Source: Moraxellaceae bacterium
Lineage (GTDB): Bacteria; Pseudomonadota; Gammaproteobacteria; Burkholderiales; Rhodocyclaceae
Assembly: GCA_031119205.1 (NCBI GenBank)
Contig: JAVHYF010000018.1
Location: forward strand, 1-64,000
Length of the DNA stretch: 64,000 nucleotides
Reading direction: 5' to 3'
In this document: positions 60,530-64,000 of the stretch, piece by piece
How the letters are laid out: every line of letters begins with the position of its first letter
Numbering within the stretch: position 1 is the first letter of the stretch
Made by a program: the position numbers and the translations under genes
Notes under the pieces: model-generated
What the model saw: only the letters and a program-made list of their open reading frames with translations
Databases searched by the model: none
Told to the model about the DNA's origin: nothing

Positions 60530-60713
60530 AGTCACGGTTGTTCTCCGTGCAGCGGCATGATGCGCTGGCCCTTCGACAGGCCCTGGGCACGGTACCGCCA
60601 CTTGTTGAGCGCACCGAAGGCAAGCGTTGGTGCTGCGATCAGCCCCGCTGGCTGAGCCCGTCGAAGCCAGGTGTCGGTGCCGCAACGGATGCCCTTCGGC
60701 AGGTTCGTGCCGC
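60530..60713. repeat. REP-like double dyad before the flippase gene
   Basis: CCCTTCGACAGGCCC (from 60569) and its inverted relative GAGCCCGTCGAAGCC (to about 60668) enclose GTTGAGCGCACCGAAGG, another variant of the same family. This is the usual two-dyad layout of REP elements. No gene is seen. Confidence 0.6.
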
Positions 60714-62159
60714 ATGAGCTTGCGGGCCAGTGCCATCTACATGGTTGCGCGTGCCATCGCGGGACTGGTCTCGCTGGTGGCGGTGGGTTTGTTCGCGCGC
60801 GGGCTGGGGCCGGCGGGTTATGGCTGGCTGGCGCTGGCGGGTAGTGTCGCGGCGGTGGCGGTGGCGGTGTTCCTGCAGCCCTTGCAACATGCGCTCGGGC
60901 GCTTCGTGGTGGCGGAGGCCGCGGCGCGGATCGTGCTCGGCCGCCTGGTGATCTTCGTGGTGCTGGTGCTGGCCCTGTGCGCGGGTGCCGCTGAGTTGAT
61001 CGCCGGTGTGACGCAGGCCTGGCCGCTGGGGTTGGCTGCGGCGGCCTGGGTGCTGGGCAGCAGCCAGGGGCTGTTCGACTTCTCGGCGCAGCACGCGACG
61101 GCGACCGGGCAGAGCCGGCGCTATGCCAGCCTGTTCGTGCTCAAGGCCCTGTTGCTGGCGGCTATTGGCGCCCTGGCACTGCGGAGCGGCGCGGGTGCAG
61201 CGGGCGCAATCGCAGCCTATGGCCTTGCTGCCGTGCTGGCAGTCGCCGTAGTGACGCGCAGTGACTGGCGAGGGGTGTGGCCGGGTAGAACTGCTGTGCA
61301 GGTCGGCCCCGATAACAGTATCTGGCGCGAACGCCTGCGCTCGTTCTGTCTGCCACTTGGCGCCACGTTGCTGATGACGGCGGTACTTCAATGGGCTGAC
61401 CGTTTCGTGCTGGCGGCGGCAGTGTCGCCGGAGGCGCTGGGCGCGTATGCCGCGGTGGGTGATCTGGCCCAGCAAAGCCTGGGTTTCCTGTTCGGCGCCC
61501 TGTACCTTGCGTGGTATCCACGGCTGGTGCGTGCGCACGAGGCCGGCGATGCCGTGGAGCGCAGTCGCCTGGCGCGTCGTTATGCCTTGCTGGCACTGGC
61601 GGTGCTGCTGCCGGCCGTGGTCGGTTTCGCGCTGGTGGCTCGCGCGCTGTCGTCGGTGTTCTTCGGTGCTGCATACGAAGCCGTTGCGCTGTCGGTGTGG
61701 CCCTGGCTCACGTTCGCCATCGCGCTGGCCTGCATGCGGATGTTCTTCACCGATATCGGTCTCTTCCTGGCGGGACGCATGGGCGTGCAGTTGCGCAATG
61801 TCGGTCTGGCGGCCGCGCTGGGCCTCGTGTTGAACCTGTGGTGGGCGCCGCGCCACGGCGCCCTGGGGTCGGCATGGGCGGCCGTCGTGGCGCAAGGCTT
61901 CTGCCTGCTGCTGTCTGCCTGGTCGGTGCGTGGCGTGGTCGGCTGGGGCGGGCCGGATCGCAGTTGGATTGCACCGGTCGTGAGTGCCCTCGTCATGGCT
62001 GTCGTCGTCGCCCGACTGGATGGGCACGGGCCTGTAGCGCTCGCCACGCAAGCCGTCGCAGGTGTGTTCGTGTATGGCGGCTGCATGCTGATGCTGGACG
62101 GCGCTGGCTGTCGTGGCTGGCTGGCGGACTGGTGGCGCGCGCGGAGCAAGGCGGCATGA
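60714..62159 (+). CDS. Lipopolysaccharide/polysaccharide flippase-like membrane protein
   Basis: 481 residues with about 12-14 membrane helices (MOP/Wzx-type). The N-terminal SAIYMVARAIAGLVSLVAVGLFARGLGPAGYGWLAL pattern matches the polysaccharide biosynthesis (Wzx/MurJ-like) family: ARGLGPAGYG is the signature loop. It presumably flips undecaprenyl-linked glycan to the periplasm. It overlaps the glycosyltransferase start by four bases, so both are co-translated. The upstream 29 codons in frame are within REP-like DNA and were excluded. Confidence 0.85.
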   Translation: MSLRASAIYMVARAIAGLVSLVAVGLFARGLGPAGYGWLALAGSVAAVAVAVFLQPLQHALGRFVVAEAAARIVLGRLVIFVVLVLALCAGAAELIAGVTQAWPLGLAAAAWVLGSSQGLFDFSAQHATATGQSRRYASLFVLKALLLAAIGALALRSGAGAAGAIAAYGLAAVLAVAVVTRSDWRGVWPGRTAVQVGPDNSIWRERLRSFCLPLGATLLMTAVLQWADRFVLAAAVSPEALGAYAAVGDLAQQSLGFLFGALYLAWYPRLVRAHEAGDAVERSRLARRYALLALAVLLPAVVGFALVARALSSVFFGAAYEAVALSVWPWLTFAIALACMRMFFTDIGLFLAGRMGVQLRNVGLAAALGLVLNLWWAPRHGALGSAWAAVVAQGFCLLLSAWSVRGVVGWGGPDRSWIAPVVSALVMAVVVARLDGHGPVALATQAVAGVFVYGGCMLMLDGAGCRGWLADWWRARSKAA

Positions 62160-63217
62160 ACCTGTCCGCATCCACCATCCGGCCGCTACAGGTGGCGGCG
62201 TTTACGCAGGGTGACGACGTCCCGTCGGCACGCTTCCGCGTTCGGGCGCTGATTCCCTTGCTGGCGGAAGAGGGCCTTGCCATGCGCGAATGGCCTGCGC
62301 GCCATGGCGCCTACCCGCCGCCGGGCCTGATTGCGCGTGTGAAGTGGGCGCCGCGTGCGCTGGCGGAGCGCGCGGTGGCGATGCGTGAGGCAGCAGGCCG
62401 TGATGGGAAGGGTGCCGACGTCGCCCTGTTCCAGCGCGAGCTGTTGTCCACCATGCACACTATCGAGGATCGCTGGCGAGGCCCGGCGGTGTTCGACGTG
62501 GATGACGCCGTCTGGCTCAACCAGCGCTTCGGTGGCATCGACCGGATTGCGCAGCGGCTGGGGCGGGCCATCTGCGGCAATGCCTACATTGCCGATCACT
62601 TTTCCCGTCATGCGAAGGTGTGGGTGCTGCCGACGGCGGTGGATACCGCGCACTACCAGCCCGCCAAATCGGTGGCGCGTGACGCTGGTGCACGCGTCAT
62701 GGTGTGGTCCGGCAGTGCGAGCGGCCTGCCGTACCTGCAGGACATCGCACCTGCCCTGGCGCGCATCATGACGAGCCTGCCGGATGTGCGTCTGCGTATC
62801 GTGTGCAACCAGGCGCCGGATCTGCGCGGTTTGCCGGCGGAGCGGGTGGACTACTGGCCGTGGGACCCGGCGACCGAGGTGGAGGCGCTGCAGACGGCCC
62901 ACCTCGGGCTCATGCCGATGCCGGACACGGCATGGACGCGTGGCAAGTGCAGTTTCAAGATGCTGACCTACATGGCCTGCGGCCTGCCGGTGCTGGTCTC
63001 GCCCTGGGGCATGAACGCCGAGGTGCTGGCCCACGATGAGCTCGGGCTGGGCGCGCGCAATGCGGATGAATGGTTGGATGCCGCAGTCGCCTTGTTGCGT
63101 GACGACACGCTGTGTCGTCGTCTCGGCGACAATGGCAGGCGGGTCGTGCTGCAGCACTATTCGGCCGAGGTCATCGTACCGAAGCTGGCGGCGATCCTGC
63201 GCGAGGCGGCGGCCTAG
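62156..63217 (+). CDS. Glycosyltransferase (GT4-like)
   Basis: 353 residues. GT-B fold: N-terminal part with QGDDVPSARFRVRALIPLL, and C-terminal Rossmann part with VMVWSGSASGLPYLQDI, HLGLMPMPDTAWTRGKCSFKMLTYMACGLPVLVSPWGMNAEVL, the nucleotide-sugar binding region with the E/GxG-like loop. Donor and acceptor sugars cannot be named. Start overlaps the flippase stop (ATGA). Part of a run flippase-glycosyltransferase-asparagine synthase typical of exopolysaccharide or O-antigen clusters. Confidence 0.85.
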   Translation: MNLSASTIRPLQVAAFTQGDDVPSARFRVRALIPLLAEEGLAMREWPARHGAYPPPGLIARVKWAPRALAERAVAMREAAGRDGKGADVALFQRELLSTMHTIEDRWRGPAVFDVDDAVWLNQRFGGIDRIAQRLGRAICGNAYIADHFSRHAKVWVLPTAVDTAHYQPAKSVARDAGARVMVWSGSASGLPYLQDIAPALARIMTSLPDVRLRIVCNQAPDLRGLPAERVDYWPWDPATEVEALQTAHLGLMPMPDTAWTRGKCSFKMLTYMACGLPVLVSPWGMNAEVLAHDELGLGARNADEWLDAAVALLRDDTLCRRLGDNGRRVVLQHYSAEVIVPKLAAILREAAA

Positions 63218-63268
63218 GCGGCACGCCCCATCCACCCCCCACAACACATCACAAGAAGAACGACCACC

Positions 63269-64000
63269 ATGTGCGGCATTGCCGGCTACCTGAACCCCCA
63301 ACCCGGATGGGACGCCGCGCGTCTGTCCGCCGTGGCGCGCGCGATGGGCGACGCCATCGCCCATCGTGGCCCGGATGCCCATGGCGAGTGGGCCGACACC
63401 GGCGCGGGGCTTGCGCTGTCGCACCGCCGCCTGGCGATCCTCGACCTGACCGAGGCGGGCGCGCAGCCCATGCATTGTCGCTCGGGCCGCTGGGTGCTGG
63501 TGTTCAACGGAGAGATCTACAACTTCCAGTCGGTGCGCCGCGAGGTGGAGGCGGCGCACGGCGGCAGCTTCGCGTGGCGCGGCCATTCGGACACCGAGGT
63601 GCTGGCGGAGGCCATCGACCTCTGGGGCGTGGACGCCGCCGTGCAACGTTGCAGCGGCATGTTCGCGCTGGCGGCCTGGCATGCCGGCGAGCGTCGCCTG
63701 CTGCTGGCGCGCGACCGGCTCGGCGAGAAGCCGTTGTACTGGGGGCGTATGCCGGACGGCGCGCTGCTGTTCGGCTCCGAACTGCGCGCGCTGTATCCGC
63801 ACCCGTCCTGGTACGGTGAGCTGAACCGTGACGCGGTGGCGGCGCTGATGCACTACAACAGCATTCCGGCACCGCAGAGCGTGTTCCGCCATGTGCAGAA
63901 ACTGCTGCCCGGACATGTGCTGGAAATCCATGAAGGCCGCGTCGGCACACCGCGTCCCTATTGGCGGCTGGAGGACGTGATGCGCGCGGGCGAGGCCACG
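63269..64000 (+). CDS. asnB: Asparagine synthase (glutamine-hydrolysing), cut by window edge
   Basis: First 244 codons of an AsnB-type enzyme that runs past the right edge. N-terminal Cys nucleophile (MCGIAGYLNP), class II glutaminase motifs IAHRGPDAHGEW, SHRRLAILDLTEAGAQPM, VFNGEIYNF, and GHSDTEVL; FALAAWHAGERRLLLARDRLGEKPLYWG follows. The C-terminal synthetase domain is beyond the window. AsnB-like proteins often lie in polysaccharide loci, some amidating sugars rather than making asparagine. Its position right after a flippase and glycosyltransferase makes that possible. Confidence 0.93.
   Translation, partial: MCGIAGYLNPQPGWDAARLSAVARAMGDAIAHRGPDAHGEWADTGAGLALSHRRLAILDLTEAGAQPMHCRSGRWVLVFNGEIYNFQSVRREVEAAHGGSFAWRGHSDTEVLAEAIDLWGVDAAVQRCSGMFALAAWHAGERRLLLARDRLGEKPLYWGRMPDGALLFGSELRALYPHPSWYGELNRDAVAALMHYNSIPAPQSVFRHVQKLLPGHVLEIHEGRVGTPRPYWRLEDVMRAGEAT

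Overview
The window is about 64 kb of high-GC DNA with densely packed housekeeping genes and ATGA/TTGA-style operon overlaps. Gene content and order point to a betaproteobacterium, most likely of the Rhodocyclales (Azoarcus/Thauera/Methyloversatilis type). The main evidence is the run ndk-rlmN-pilF-rodZ-ispG-hisS-yfgM-bamB-der-hfq-hflX-hflK-hflC-DUF2065-hisZ-purA-tRNA-Leu-rnr-rlmB. The taxonomic call is inferred from gene order and protein character; no database search was possible.

Layout. 1-10.2 kb: 5' part of dnaE (minus, running off the left edge), an EamA exporter, a YafJ-type amidotransferase, an SDR-type threonine dehydrogenase, the thyA-folA pair, a protein with a PilZ-like C-terminus, and accA. 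10.2-14.9 kb: a 115-bp palindromic element, then tilS overlapping an LrgA/LrgB-type pair, and an ABC exporter. 14.9-23.4 kb: a small lipoprotein, a membrane protein fused to a spermidine-synthase domain, yaiI, a lemA-TPM-TPM cluster, a lipoprotein-like hydrolase, a YegD-type Hsp70, and a lower-GC patch with a possible membrane microprotein. 23.4-30.4 kb: a carboxylate uptake locus made of a DctS/DctR-like two-component system, a divergent solitary TRAP binding protein (dctP), and a complete tripartite tricarboxylate transporter tctCBA.

30.6-49.8 kb is the conserved housekeeping core: nucleotide balance, tRNA/rRNA modification, type IV pilus and cell-shape assembly, isoprenoids, outer-membrane assembly, ribosome GTPases, Hfq, the HflKC membrane complex, the histidine regulatory subunit, adenylosuccinate synthase and RNase R. 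A minus-strand tRNA-Leu(CAG) lies between purA and rnr. Its promoter matches the sigma70 consensus exactly and its -35 box overlaps the rnr start codon. 49.8-56.4 kb holds an SPFH protein, smpB divergent from ratA-ratB, a DUF4124 protein, guaB-guaA and tadA.

56.4-64.0 kb turns to the cell surface: a type IV pilin, a broken PIN-toxin remnant, a Wzy/PglL-family O-ligase (candidate pilin glycosyltransferase), then a methyltransferase, a flippase-like protein, a glycosyltransferase and the start of an asparagine synthase. The last four look like the edge of a polysaccharide locus. Intergenic palindromes, including REP-like words and a roughly 200-bp element with inverted ends, concentrate here.

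I found no CRISPR array, prophage, complete insertion sequence or convincing new multi-gene system. The best leads are modest: the tRNA/rnr promoter arrangement, the palindromic elements, the mixed TRAP/TTT transport locus, the PilZ-like protein, and the pilin/O-ligase pair split by a toxin remnant.
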